From: Tepidiforma thermophila
GTDB lineage: Bacteria; Chloroflexota; Dehalococcoidia; Tepidiformales; Tepidiformaceae
Length of the DNA: 64,000 bases
Assembly: GCF_002563855.1 (NCBI RefSeq)
Contig: NZ_PDJQ01000001.1
Coordinates: forward strand, 1,736,001-1,800,000
Reading direction: 5' to 3'
The notes beneath the pieces are model-generated. The model was not told the DNA's origin, did no database searches, and saw nothing but the letters and a program-made list of their open reading frames with translations. The number at the start of each line of letters is the position of its first letter. Position 1 is the stretch's first letter. This document shows, piece after piece, positions 42,430 to 52,618 of this stretch. A program made the translations under genes and the position numbers.

Positions 42430-42470
42430 GCCCTGTTCGCTGCAGCCCGGAGCTGGCACGATCGCCGAAC

Positions 42471-43115
42471 GTGAACCGATTCGAGCCGGGAGCCGTCGTC
42501 GCACTCCGGTATATCACCCGCGCTGACAGCACCGTTGGCATGAGCTGGCCGGCACGGGTCGTCGCCGATACTGACGCGCTGGTGGCGCTCTGGATTCCTG
42601 CCGGCGCTGAATATCGAGCCTGGCACCGGCCGCCGGGCGAGCCCCGCCGGCTCGTCCCCACGCGCTGGCGGCGGGAGACGCTGCGGCTGATGTTCCCCGG
42701 GGCTGCCCATTCCGTCTGGTGCTCCTGGGAAGACCCCGGCCGCCGGTTCCGGATGTACTACGTCAACTTCGAAGAGCCGTTCCGGCGGACGGCGATCGGG
42801 TTCGACACCAACGACCATGCGCTTGACATCGTCGTTTGGCCGGACTTCCGCTGGGAGTGGAAAGACCTCGATGAGTTCGAGGCACTCGTTGCATCGGGTG
42901 TCTTCACACCTGACTTCGCCCGGGCGGTTCGCGCCGAGGCGGGCGGGGTCATCACGGCGATTGAGCGGCGGGCAGCCCCGTTTGATGGCGGTTGGGTCGG
43001 CTGGCAGCCGCCCGCGGAGTGGACTGTTCCCGAACTCCCGGCCGGGTGGGACACCGTGCCGCCGGCGCCATGGGAGCGCAGGCTGTGGGCCTACCGGCCC
43101 GACCGAGGCCGTTGA
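42471..43115 (+). CDS. DUF402 family protein
   Basis: The 214-aa protein has the DUF402 beta-barrel pattern: MYYVNFEEPFRRTAIGFDTNDHALDIVVWPDFRWEWKDLDEFE with the conserved Asp/Glu cluster. Family members include nucleotide phosphatases and a fluoroacetyl-CoA-related thioesterase; the true substrate here is unknown. The GTG start follows CACGAT by 8 nt. It is longer than the first DUF402 protein in this window and ends in a Trp-rich tail. Confidence 0.82.
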   Translation: MNRFEPGAVVALRYITRADSTVGMSWPARVVADTDALVALWIPAGAEYRAWHRPPGEPRRLVPTRWRRETLRLMFPGAAHSVWCSWEDPGRRFRMYYVNFEEPFRRTAIGFDTNDHALDIVVWPDFRWEWKDLDEFEALVASGVFTPDFARAVRAEAGGVITAIERRAAPFDGGWVGWQPPAEWTVPELPAGWDTVPPAPWERRLWAYRPDRGR

Positions 43116-43140
43116 CGGACCAGCTGCCGGGGCGGACGAT
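43112..43140 (+). promoter_or_regulatory. Candidate promoter for the His-rich FmdB gene
   Basis: TTGACG (43112-43117) and GACGAT (43135-43140) are 17 nt apart and the -10 ends 6 nt before the ATG, so transcription would start at or next to the start codon (leaderless). Confidence 0.55.
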
Positions 43141-43146
43141 CGGGCC

Positions 43147-43488
43147 ATGGCACTCTATGAATACGTCTGCGCGTCGTGCGGCACCCGGACCGAGAAGCGG
43201 ATGCCGATGTCCGAAGTTCTCCAGTTCATCCCCTGCCCGAAGTGCGGCAGGCAGGCGGCGAAGGCGTTCGGGCGGTTCGTTCTCGTAGGCCTTGCACAAC
43301 CGGGCGTCGAGGACGGCCCGGCCCCCTGGGAAGACGGCGGGAACGGGGAGCGAGCCGAAGGGCATTCCCACGAGTGGGGCGGTCACACTCACTCGCACGG
43401 GCACAGCCACGGGCACAGCCACGGTCACAGCCACGGACCGGGTGGCCATTCACACTCGCACAGCTGGGATGACGTCGACCTCGATTGA
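43147..43488 (+). CDS. FmdB-family zinc ribbon protein with His-rich metal-binding tail
   Basis: The 113-aa protein begins with an FmdB zinc ribbon (YEYVCASCGTRTEKRMPM and FIPCPKCGRQA, two CxxC pairs). The C-terminal third is a histidine-rich run of HSHG units followed by GGHSHSHSWDD. Such tails bind nickel, zinc or copper and are seen in metallochaperones. The combination could be a zinc-responsive regulator or a metal store. The tail is coded by near-identical 12-nt repeats. Confidence 0.85.
   Translation: MALYEYVCASCGTRTEKRMPMSEVLQFIPCPKCGRQAAKAFGRFVLVGLAQPGVEDGPAPWEDGGNGERAEGHSHEWGGHTHSHGHSHGHSHGHSHGPGGHSHSHSWDDVDLD
43396..43436 (+). repeat. 12-nt tandem repeats coding the His-rich tail
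   Basis: Three units close to CACGGGCACAGC (starting at 43396, 43408 and 43420) and a partial fourth encode the alternating His/Gly/Ser tail. The third unit has one T substitution. Slippage could change tail length between strains. Confidence 0.8.
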
Positions 43489-43503
43489 CCGAGCCCTCGC
43501 CGG

Positions 43504-44379
43504 TCAGTCGCGGCCCACGCTGGGGAGCACGGCCCGGAACGGTCCGACTGCTCCGCTCCCTTCGGGCGGCGGACCCGGGTAGGCCGCAGCCATTGCTGCT
43601 TTGTCGTCCTCTTTCAGCACATTCCGCTGCTCACGCGCCCTGAGCGACGGGTACATCACCGCCTGTCGCTCAGCATCGGTGCAGCTGCTGCTGCCGGTGC
43701 AGGGGTGGCCGAGGCCCGCGCCGTGCCCCAGCTCGTGCAGGATCGTCGACGCGAGGTCGAATTGCCCCGGCCCCAGGCTGTCGCTCTGCCCCCAGTCGAC
43801 GTTCGCGTTGAGCTGAATGTCGAATTCGACGAGATTGCCGTTCGGCCCGCCCGACCAGACCGTGCAGGTGATGCCGAGCGTGCCCGTTGGCAGGGAGGTC
43901 ACGAAAGTGACCGTGTTCCGCCCGTCGAGCTGGCGGTTGCCCACATCGCATGCCCCAGACCCGCCTGAGGTCGTGCCCGAGTAGGAGAATGCGAATGCCG
44001 AGCCAGGGATGTTCGACCACTGGTCCACCGCATTTCGGAGTAAATCCTCCACCGGGATGCCTTGCGGGGCGCCTGTGGGGTTGTACCACACCGCGACCGG
44101 CAACGCCGACGACGCCCAGCGATTCGGATTCAGCCTGAACGCCGCTGAGCTGTCCGGTGGAGGTGGCGAAAGGTCGTCATCGCCGGCCCAGGTCAGCACG
44201 TGTACCGTCGTGTACAGTCCCGCTGCGGCAGGCGCCGTCCCCGGAATCCCTTCGCGGACCTGGCCGGCGGCAAGGACGACGGCGAGCGTGAAGGCTGCAA
44301 CAAGCCCCACTGTGAGCGCCGTCGAGCGCATCCGCCTGGGCGGTACCGGGGTCTCGAGGGGCGGAGTCGTCTGCCTCAT
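43504..44379 (-). CDS. Matrixin-like zinc metalloprotease, membrane-anchored or secreted
   Basis: The 291-aa protein has an N-terminal transmembrane segment (about residues 20-40) and a metzincin domain with HELGHGAGLGH (215-225; zinc His215, His219, His225 and catalytic Glu216). The Met-turn follows as AVMYPS at about 240-245. It should cleave extracellular proteins. A short Pro/Gly-rich C-terminal end follows. The family name is by motif only. A CATAGT hexamer lies about 8 nt before the ATG. Confidence 0.88.
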   Translation of the reverse strand: MRQTTPPLETPVPPRRMRSTALTVGLVAAFTLAVVLAAGQVREGIPGTAPAAAGLYTTVHVLTWAGDDDLSPPPPDSSAAFRLNPNRWASSALPVAVWYNPTGAPQGIPVEDLLRNAVDQWSNIPGSAFAFSYSGTTSGGSGACDVGNRQLDGRNTVTFVTSLPTGTLGITCTVWSGGPNGNLVEFDIQLNANVDWGQSDSLGPGQFDLASTILHELGHGAGLGHPCTGSSSCTDAERQAVMYPSLRAREQRNVLKEDDKAAMAAAYPGPPPEGSGAVGPFRAVLPSVGRD

Positions 44380-44446
44380 CGTCAGGAACTATGCGTCACC
44401 CGCCCCAGGGCGCGCTACCAGAAAGCGTCAACTCGAGGAAAAGCAG

Positions 44447-44472
44447 GCGGGACCGGCCTGGGCCGGTCCCGC
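44447..44472 (-). terminator. Rho-independent terminator of the lipoprotein gene
   Basis: A perfect 12-bp inverted repeat (GCGGGACCGGCC and GGCCGGTCCCGC, 2-nt centre) is followed on the minus strand by CTGCTTTTCC, just after the lipoprotein stop. Confidence 0.75.
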
Positions 44473-44499
44473 GCCATTGGCCGTAAGGAGCCGTCGGGC

Positions 44500-44988
44500 T
44501 CAGTTCGTGAAGAGCTCCGCCTTCTGGCAGTCGGCATTGCTGGCAGCAATCTTGCTCAGCCGCTCCTCGGCGCCCTTCGGCGGCTCGGGGAAGGGCGAGT
44601 CCTGCTGGAAGATGGCGGCGTTCGCGTCGCCCTTCTTCATGGCGGCGACAGCCTCGTCGAGCGACTTGCTCGCTTCGCTATGCCACTGTTTGAGGTCGGA
44701 TGGGGGCTTCGCGGTTTTAAACGACTTCGCGAAGCTCTCGAACGGCTCGGCGAGCTTCTTGACAGCTTCCTCCTCGCTCTGGACGTTGGCGAGGCTCGCG
44801 AAGAGCTTCGTCAGGTCATCCTGGAACTGGGCGCCGGCCTTGCAGATATCGGCGACGAACTTCTCGTCGGAGCCGGTGCCGCCTCCTCCGCCTCCGTCAC
44901 TGTCGCCTCCGCACGCGCCGAGCAGCAGCGCCCCGAGGAGGGCGGGCACAAGGATGAACCCGGCCCGTAGGTGGACAAATCTCTTCAA
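44500..44988 (-). CDS. Small secreted lipoprotein
   Basis: The product (about 162 aa) has a signal peptide LKRFVHLRAGFILVPALLGALLLGAC with lipobox LLGAC, then a Gly-rich linker and a helical domain with Lys/Glu-rich heptads and two Cys. It is built like the lipoprotein at 211-633. I prefer TTG at 44988 because AAAGGAG lies 8-9 nt upstream; the ATG at 45015 has no such site. Function unknown. Confidence 0.75.
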   Translation of the reverse strand: MKRFVHLRAGFILVPALLGALLLGACGGDSDGGGGGGTGSDEKFVADICKAGAQFQDDLTKLFASLANVQSEEEAVKKLAEPFESFAKSFKTAKPPSDLKQWHSEASKSLDEAVAAMKKGDANAAIFQQDSPFPEPPKGAEERLSKIAASNADCQKAELFTN

Positions 44989-45121
44989 ACTCGTGTCTCC
45001 TTTCGATGAGGCCATGCCCCGGGGTCATGCTGTTCCCGCAGCAGCCTACGAGCAAATGTTCGGCCGCATCCGCGCGCGCTGAAGACCGGATTGCGGCAGG
45101 ACCGCTGATTTCCGGACAAAC

Positions 45122-45153
45122 AGTGCGGGGACCCGTTGCTGGGTCCCCGCACT
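45122..45153 (-). terminator. Rho-independent terminator after the acyl-CoA dehydrogenase gene
   Basis: AGTGCGGGGACCC and GGGTCCCCGCACT form a 13-bp stem with a 6-nt loop; on the minus strand GTTTGTCC follows. It sits 24 nt after the acyl-CoA dehydrogenase gene ends. Confidence 0.7.
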
Positions 45154-45177
45154 CACATGCTGTACCGAAGCAGTGAC

Positions 45178-46287
45178 TCAGATCTCCAGCATCTGGGCGA
45201 CGCGCTCGCGGTGGTAGTCACCATCGCCCCAGAAGAGTTCCGCGCGCTTCTGGCGGCGGAAATACAGCTGGATGATGTAGTCCTTGGTGAAGCCGATGCC
45301 GCCGTGAATCTGCTGGCCGTGGGCGACCACCCGCCGGCTGGCATCGCTGCACCAGGCCTTGGCCATGGCGGTGTCCATGTCCTGCGAATCTTCGTTTTCG
45401 CTGGTCGCCCAGGCTGCCTTGTACATGATGAACCGCATGCCGTCGACGTCGGTCACCATGTCTGCGGCCTTGTGCTGAATGGCCTGGAACGAGCCGATCG
45501 GGCGGCCGAACTGGACGCGCTCCTTCGCGTAGTTGACCGAGATCTCGAAGTCGCGCTGGGCGAGGCCCACCAGATACGCGCACTCGAGGCAGGTCGCCAT
45601 GTTGCGGAGCCGCGACGCTGTCTTGTCGTCCATGTCGATGACGTCAGCGGCCGGCACCTTCACATCCTTGAAGACCACTTCGCACTGCTTGTCGCTGGCG
45701 ATGGTCTTGAGGACGGTGATGCTGATGCCCTCTGCCGTGCGTGGGACGATGAACGTGCTGAGCCGGCCGTCCGGCTTCCAGGCAACGACGTGCAGGTAGT
45801 CAGCGACGTGCGCATCGGGAACGAACAACTTGGTGCCGTTGAGCACGTACTCGCTTCCGCTCTGCGTGGCCTTCATCTCGACGCCTTCGCGGTCCCAGCG
45901 GCCGGAGGGCTCGGTGATCGCGTAGGTGTGGATCGCGGTCCCGTTTGCGATGTTGGGGAGGTACTTCTTCTTCTGCTCGTCGGTCCCGGCGAGGATCAGT
46001 TCAGCCGCGCAGACCTGGTTCGGGATGAACGGCCCGGGCACGAGCGCCCGCCCAAACTCCTCGACGAGGATGCAGAGGTCGAGGAAGGAGAACCCGGCGC
46101 CGCCGTACTCCTCCGGGATCATCAGGCCGTGCCAGCCGAGCTCCGCCATTTTCTTCCAGAGCTCAGGGCTGTAGCCCTTTTCGTCCTCTTCCATTGCGCG
46201 GACGTGCTCTTCCGGGCACTCCTTCTCGAGGAACTCACGGGCGGAGTTCTTCAGCAGTTCCTGTTCTTCGCTGAGGCCAAGGTCCAT
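45178..46287 (-). CDS. Acyl-CoA dehydrogenase
   Basis: The 369-aa flavoprotein has the complete family fold: MDLGLSEEQELLKNSAREFLEKE, the substrate-side GWHGLMIPEEYGGAGFS, ITEPSGRWD, the beta domain YVLNGTKLFVPDA and the C-terminal QIHGGIGFTKDYIIQLYFRR. It should desaturate an acyl-CoA and reduce ETF. The pattern resembles FadE-type enzymes of steroid or branched-acid catabolism, often heteromeric with a second subunit; the dehydrogenase at 16774 is a possible partner but is not adjacent. The acetyl-CoA synthetase gene lies 134 bp upstream on the same strand. Confidence 0.9.
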   Translation of the reverse strand: MDLGLSEEQELLKNSAREFLEKECPEEHVRAMEEDEKGYSPELWKKMAELGWHGLMIPEEYGGAGFSFLDLCILVEEFGRALVPGPFIPNQVCAAELILAGTDEQKKKYLPNIANGTAIHTYAITEPSGRWDREGVEMKATQSGSEYVLNGTKLFVPDAHVADYLHVVAWKPDGRLSTFIVPRTAEGISITVLKTIASDKQCEVVFKDVKVPAADVIDMDDKTASRLRNMATCLECAYLVGLAQRDFEISVNYAKERVQFGRPIGSFQAIQHKAADMVTDVDGMRFIMYKAAWATSENEDSQDMDTAMAKAWCSDASRRVVAHGQQIHGGIGFTKDYIIQLYFRRQKRAELFWGDGDYHRERVAQMLEI

Positions 46288-46421
46288 TCGTTCTGCGTCC
46301 CTTTCGATGTGTCGTGACCGCGCCCCGCGCGGTCCGCCGAACCCGGTTCGGCCCGGTGTCCTTGTTGCGGCCGGATTGTAACAGGAACGTTCGCCCCGCG
46401 CGAACGGCCTGCAACGCCTGC

Positions 46422-48386
<1,965 letters not shown>

Positions 48387-48463
48387 GGGTCATCCTCCTG
48401 GTGCTGCGTGCACGGGTAGGGTCTCAGCGGTGAATTCTACTGAAGGGCGATGCTGCATCAGCG

Positions 48464-49789
48464 TCAGGGCACGCTGGGGTCGTACTCCTCGGCAATGTGT
48501 CCACCGGCCTTCAGCGCGTCGTACTCGGCGTCGCTCACCTTCAGCAGTTCGCGGTAGACGTACTCGTTGTGTTCGCCGAAGCAGACCGGCGGCTGGTAGA
48601 ACTCGACCGGGGTCTTTTCGAACTTCCAGAGCGGACCAACGTACTCGTGCGTCCCCGCGTCGCGGACGGTCTGTTGCCGGAAGAAATCGCGCGCCCGCAA
48701 GTGAGGATCGTCGAACATTCGCGACGCTTCGAGCACCGGCGTCGCAGCGATCCCGCGGGACTGGAGCAGGTGCATCATCTCGTAGTCGTCCCGTTCGCGG
48801 GTCCACTCGGCGATGTGGGCATCGATCTCGCGGAAGTGCGCGGCCCGGCCCTCGTTGGTCGCAAAGCGCGGGTCGAGCGCCCACCCCGGCGACCCCATCG
48901 CCTCCACGAACTGCTGCCACTGGGCATCGTTCTCGATGTGGATGGCGATCCAGTGGTCGTCCATGGTTGTCGCGTCGCCGGGGGATTTTGCCGGGTAGAC
49001 ACCGCACGGGTACCGCCCGTGCACGTCGCGGTTCCCGATGGCCGACTGCACGTTCCGGTTCATCGAATAGTCCATGATGGCGTGGGTGAACATCGCGGCG
49101 GCGTTCTCGGCCTGGGCGATCTCAATCGTCTGTCCCTCGCCCGTCCGGTCGCGATACCAGAGAGCTGCCATCACCGCGAATGCCCCCTGGGCGCCCGCCA
49201 TGTAGTCACCGGAGTAAATGGCCGTGTTCGCCGAGGGGTCGGCGTCGTCGTACCCGCGGAGGAGGGTGTGGCCCATCACCGCCTCGAGGTGGACGCCGAG
49301 CGCGCGCGCGTCCTTGTAGGGCCCGGTAAGCCCGTAAGCCGGCACCCGTACGATGATGAGTCGCGGGTTCGTATCACGGAGCCACTCCTCCGTGATGCCG
49401 AGTTTCTCCAGCGTTCCGACGGCGTTGTTCTCATAAACGACGTCGGAGATGGCGACCAGCCGGCGAAGGATGTCCTTTCCCTCGGGCCGCCGGAGGTCGA
49501 CGGTGAAGCTCTTCTTGTTCCGGTAGAGGCTGACGAACGTCGGGTTGTAGTTCCACGGCCGCGGCCCCACCTCATTGCGGGGGAGGCCGCCGCTCCAGGC
49601 AATCGACCGCTCAAGCAGAATCTGCGGCGGCCGGGCCATCATCCCGCGGGTCATCGGCTGGAAGACGAACGGATTCTCAGGCTTGATTACCTCCGCGCCG
49701 AGGTCGCCGAGCAGCATCGTCGCGAACGGGCCGGCCCACACTACGCACAGGTCAATGACCCGGATGCCCTCCAGCGGCTTTGGACTCAT
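48464..49789 (-). CDS. CaiB/BaiF family CoA-transferase (first of a pair)
   Basis: The 441-aa protein is a class III CoA-transferase, which moves CoA between carboxylic acids. Family features are IRVIDLCVVWAGPFATMLLGDLGAEVIK at the N-terminus, NPTFVSLYRNKKSFTVDLRRPEG, and the central RTGEGQTIEIAQAENAA. The ATG overlaps the stop of the paired gene (ATGA) and has GGGAGGTG upstream. Pairs of this family can form heteromers, e.g. in succinyl-CoA transfer to malate or benzylsuccinate-type acceptors. Substrates unknown. Confidence 0.88.
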   Translation of the reverse strand: MSPKPLEGIRVIDLCVVWAGPFATMLLGDLGAEVIKPENPFVFQPMTRGMMARPPQILLERSIAWSGGLPRNEVGPRPWNYNPTFVSLYRNKKSFTVDLRRPEGKDILRRLVAISDVVYENNAVGTLEKLGITEEWLRDTNPRLIIVRVPAYGLTGPYKDARALGVHLEAVMGHTLLRGYDDADPSANTAIYSGDYMAGAQGAFAVMAALWYRDRTGEGQTIEIAQAENAAAMFTHAIMDYSMNRNVQSAIGNRDVHGRYPCGVYPAKSPGDATTMDDHWIAIHIENDAQWQQFVEAMGSPGWALDPRFATNEGRAAHFREIDAHIAEWTRERDDYEMMHLLQSRGIAATPVLEASRMFDDPHLRARDFFRQQTVRDAGTHEYVGPLWKFEKTPVEFYQPPVCFGEHNEYVYRELLKVSDAEYDALKAGGHIAEEYDPSVP

Positions 49790-50991
49790 CGTGCACCTCC
49801 CGCAGCACAAACCTGCGCAATGGTCGCGTCATCGAGGCCGGCCTCCCGGAGGACCTCCTCGGTGTGCTGACCGAGCAGCGGGGCGGGCCTTCGGAGCTTC
49901 CAGCCGCCCTTTCCCATGATGAACGGGCGGCCGGGGAATTCGACGTCGCCGAGCTCCGGGTGGCGCGTGTGTGCCCAGAAGCCGCGCCCGCGGAAATGCT
50001 CGTCCTCGAAGAGGTCCTCCATGCTGAAGAGCGGCCCGCAGAGCACCTTTGCTCTCCGCGCCTCTGCCCAGATCTCGCGCTTGGTGCGCTCCAGGCACCA
50101 GGTGAGGAAGTAGGTGTTCCACTCCTCGATGACGTAGGGGTCCAGCCGCTTGACCGGGTCCTGGAACTGCGGCTGCTGGTTCCAGTCGGGGTGGCCGAGC
50201 ATATCATCGACCCGGTCCGGCCGGAGCGCTGCGTTGGTGAACTCCACGTACCCATCGGCGCAGGGATAGATGCCCTGGGGCATGCCGGCCCCGCCGCCGG
50301 CTGCCCGGATGGTCTTCCGTCCGCTGAACTGGTAGGCGATAGCAGTCGCGTGGCGCCGGTCGACTCCCCCGAAATGGGTCTCCGCGAGCGAGATGTCGAC
50401 GTGCTGGCCGATGCCGAACCGCTTTGCTGCCCAGAGCGCGGCCATAATTGCAACGGACGCCGCTGCACCCGATTCGAACAGCGCAGCGGTGCCGGCCATC
50501 TTGACCGGCTCCCGCTCAGTCAAGCCCATGGAGTACATCTCGCCGGCGAACCCGTAGAGGGTGAGTTCGCTCAGCCGGTAATCGCGGTAGGGGCCCGTTT
50601 GGCCGAAGTTCGAGATGGACACCACCGGCAGCGAAGGGTTTATCCGGCGGAAGAAGTCGAGACCGACCCCGAGCCGGTCGAGCGTGCCGGGTGCGAAACT
50701 CTCGACCACGATGTGAGACCGCTTCGCAAGCGCCTCGAGCGCAGCCTTCCCGGCTGGTTCGCGCAGGTCGAGCACGACCGATCGCTTGTTGCAGTTGAGG
50801 TAGAAGAACAGCCCGCTCCGCTCGGGATGGGGCTCGCCGCCTTTGAAGGGCGGGAGCATGCGGGCAATGTCGCCTCCGGGCTTTTCGACCTTGATCACAT
50901 CCGCGCCGAGGTCGGCCAGCAGCCGTGTCGCGTAGGGGCCGGCGATATGGTGCGTCAGGTCGAGGACGCGCACGTCATCCAGCGCCTGCAT
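49786..50991 (-). CDS. CaiB/BaiF family CoA-transferase (second of a pair)
   Basis: The 401-aa protein has VRVLDLTHHIAGPYATRLLADLGADVIKVEKP, FFYLNCNKRSVVLDLREPAGK and GIGQHVDISLAETHFGG, all class III CoA-transferase features. ATG at 50991 lies 8 nt after AGGAGG; the GTG 9 nt further up overlaps that site and is not used. It is translationally coupled to the downstream partner. The divergent gene at 51146 encodes an unrelated class of CoA-transferase. Confidence 0.88.
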   Translation of the reverse strand: MQALDDVRVLDLTHHIAGPYATRLLADLGADVIKVEKPGGDIARMLPPFKGGEPHPERSGLFFYLNCNKRSVVLDLREPAGKAALEALAKRSHIVVESFAPGTLDRLGVGLDFFRRINPSLPVVSISNFGQTGPYRDYRLSELTLYGFAGEMYSMGLTEREPVKMAGTAALFESGAAASVAIMAALWAAKRFGIGQHVDISLAETHFGGVDRRHATAIAYQFSGRKTIRAAGGGAGMPQGIYPCADGYVEFTNAALRPDRVDDMLGHPDWNQQPQFQDPVKRLDPYVIEEWNTYFLTWCLERTKREIWAEARRAKVLCGPLFSMEDLFEDEHFRGRGFWAHTRHPELGDVEFPGRPFIMGKGGWKLRRPAPLLGQHTEEVLREAGLDDATIAQVCAAGGAR

Positions 50992-51085
50992 CGGATTCAC
51001 CTCCTGCTCTGCCGCCTGCCCGGCGGCACGCGGAATCTACCAGAGTGACCGGCCCGGGTGAACTGCCTCTTGCGATGCGGGCAGG

Positions 51086-51091
51086 TAGAAT
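51086..51091 (+). promoter_or_regulatory. Candidate -10 for the 4-hydroxybutyrate-type CoA-transferase gene
   Basis: TAGAAT lies 54 nt before the ATG in the divergent intergenic region. The -35 region is not convincing. The leader would include GGAGGAG. Confidence 0.35.
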
Positions 51092-51145
51092 CCCCCGTCA
51101 GCCCGGGCGGTCCTTCCGCCCGCACATCTCACGGAGGAGCGCCCT

Positions 51146-52615
51146 ATGGCTGTCCGCTACCAGAACTGGCGCGACGAGTACAAGTCGCGCCAGAAATCCC
51201 TCGACGAGGCGATGCAGGTTATCAAGGGAGGCGACCTCGTCGGCATCACCATCCTGTGCCCCGGCCCGCTGGTGCAGGCGTTCATCGAGCGGGCAAAGCA
51301 GCTCGGCAACGTCAATATCCGCACCCTCGCTCCCAACTACCCGGACCTCTTCAACCCGGACCTCTTCAAAGGTGAGCGGGAGATCGAGCTCTTCATCGGC
51401 GATGCCATGCGGCCGGCCCACGATGCCAAGATTGCAACCTACCTGCCGAACACCTTCATGCTCGGCATGAAGGCCTTCGACAATGGCCGGCCGGAAGCCC
51501 GCATCCCCGACGTCTTCCTCACCCCGTGCAGCCCCCCGAACGAGCATGGCTACGTCCACTTCGGGCCGCACATGTGGCAGCGCAAGAGCTACGCGAAGCG
51601 GTGCAAGCACACCATCGCCATCGTCGACCCGAACATTACGCCGGTATACGGCGATGTCTGGATGCACGTCTCCGAGATTGAGACCTTCGTCGAGGGCGTG
51701 ATGAAGCCGGTCGACATCCCGGCGATGGAGGAGCGCGTCCGCACTCTTGCGAAAGAGGAGGACCGGCCGGCGCTGCTCGACATCATGAAGCGGGCCACGC
51801 CCGACCAGCTCGCGCTCGTCGAAACGACGTTTCATACCTTCCCGCCGTCGCTCCTCGGGGCGGCGCTCGGCATCGCGGAGGTCGACCCAGCGGCCCAGGC
51901 CATCGCCGACAACCTGCGGCAGATCATCCGCGACGGCGACACCATCCAGGTTGGTGTCGGCCAGCCGAGCCAGCTGATGTTCCTGGCGGGCGCCTTCGAC
52001 GACGCGAAGCACCTCGGCATCCACACGGAACTCGGCTCACCGGGCCTGGCAAAGCTGTGGGCGCGGGGCATCGTCGACGGCTCGAAGAAGACGCTCTTCC
52101 CGGGGAAGTCCGTGGCGGTGGCGTGGACCGGCTGCGACGGTGAGGACCTCAAGATCATCGCTGGCAACCCGGCCTTCGAACTGCACCAGCACGACATCAT
52201 CCTCAACCCGGCCTTCATGTCGCAGAACCACCAGATGACCTCGATAAACAGCGCCATCGCTGTGGACCTGCTCGGTCAGATCGCGAGCGAGGACCGGTTC
52301 GGCGGCCACATGGTGAACGGCACGGGCGGCCAGCCCGATACCCACATGGCCGCCGCCATGTGCAAGAACGGCCGCGCCATCACCGTCATGCGCTCGACCG
52401 CGATGGACGGGACCATCTCGAAGGTTGTCGCGAAGCACGAAGCCGGGACGCTCGTCACCATCCCGCGCTACCTCGCGGACACCATCATCACGGAGTACGG
52501 GGTGGCTCGCCTGCTGGATAAGAACCACCGGCAGCGTGCCGAAGAGCTGATTTCGATCGCCCACCCGGATTTCCGGGCGGAGCTCCGAAGGGAAGCCCAA
52601 GAGCTCTGGGGGTAA
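51146..52615 (+). CDS. Acetyl-CoA hydrolase/4-hydroxybutyrate CoA-transferase family protein
   Basis: The 489-aa protein is a class I-type CoA-transferase of the Cat1/AbfT family, transferring CoA from acetyl-CoA or similar to a carboxylate. The two-domain fold is visible: an N-terminal part (GDLVGITILCPGPLVQAFIERA) and a C-terminal part with IHTELGSPGLAKL, where Glu is the expected catalytic residue, plus NGTGGQPDTHMAAA. GGAGGAG precedes the ATG. It is divergent from the CaiB/BaiF pair, so CoA-transfer chemistry is concentrated here. Confidence 0.9.
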   Translation: MAVRYQNWRDEYKSRQKSLDEAMQVIKGGDLVGITILCPGPLVQAFIERAKQLGNVNIRTLAPNYPDLFNPDLFKGEREIELFIGDAMRPAHDAKIATYLPNTFMLGMKAFDNGRPEARIPDVFLTPCSPPNEHGYVHFGPHMWQRKSYAKRCKHTIAIVDPNITPVYGDVWMHVSEIETFVEGVMKPVDIPAMEERVRTLAKEEDRPALLDIMKRATPDQLALVETTFHTFPPSLLGAALGIAEVDPAAQAIADNLRQIIRDGDTIQVGVGQPSQLMFLAGAFDDAKHLGIHTELGSPGLAKLWARGIVDGSKKTLFPGKSVAVAWTGCDGEDLKIIAGNPAFELHQHDIILNPAFMSQNHQMTSINSAIAVDLLGQIASEDRFGGHMVNGTGGQPDTHMAAAMCKNGRAITVMRSTAMDGTISKVVAKHEAGTLVTIPRYLADTIITEYGVARLLDKNHRQRAEELISIAHPDFRAELRREAQELWG

Positions 52616-52618
52616 GCG

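Noticed and set aside
43396-43436. Short tandem repeats considered as a CRISPR array
   Set aside because: Units are 12 nt with no spacers and lie in frame inside a gene, coding a His-rich tail.
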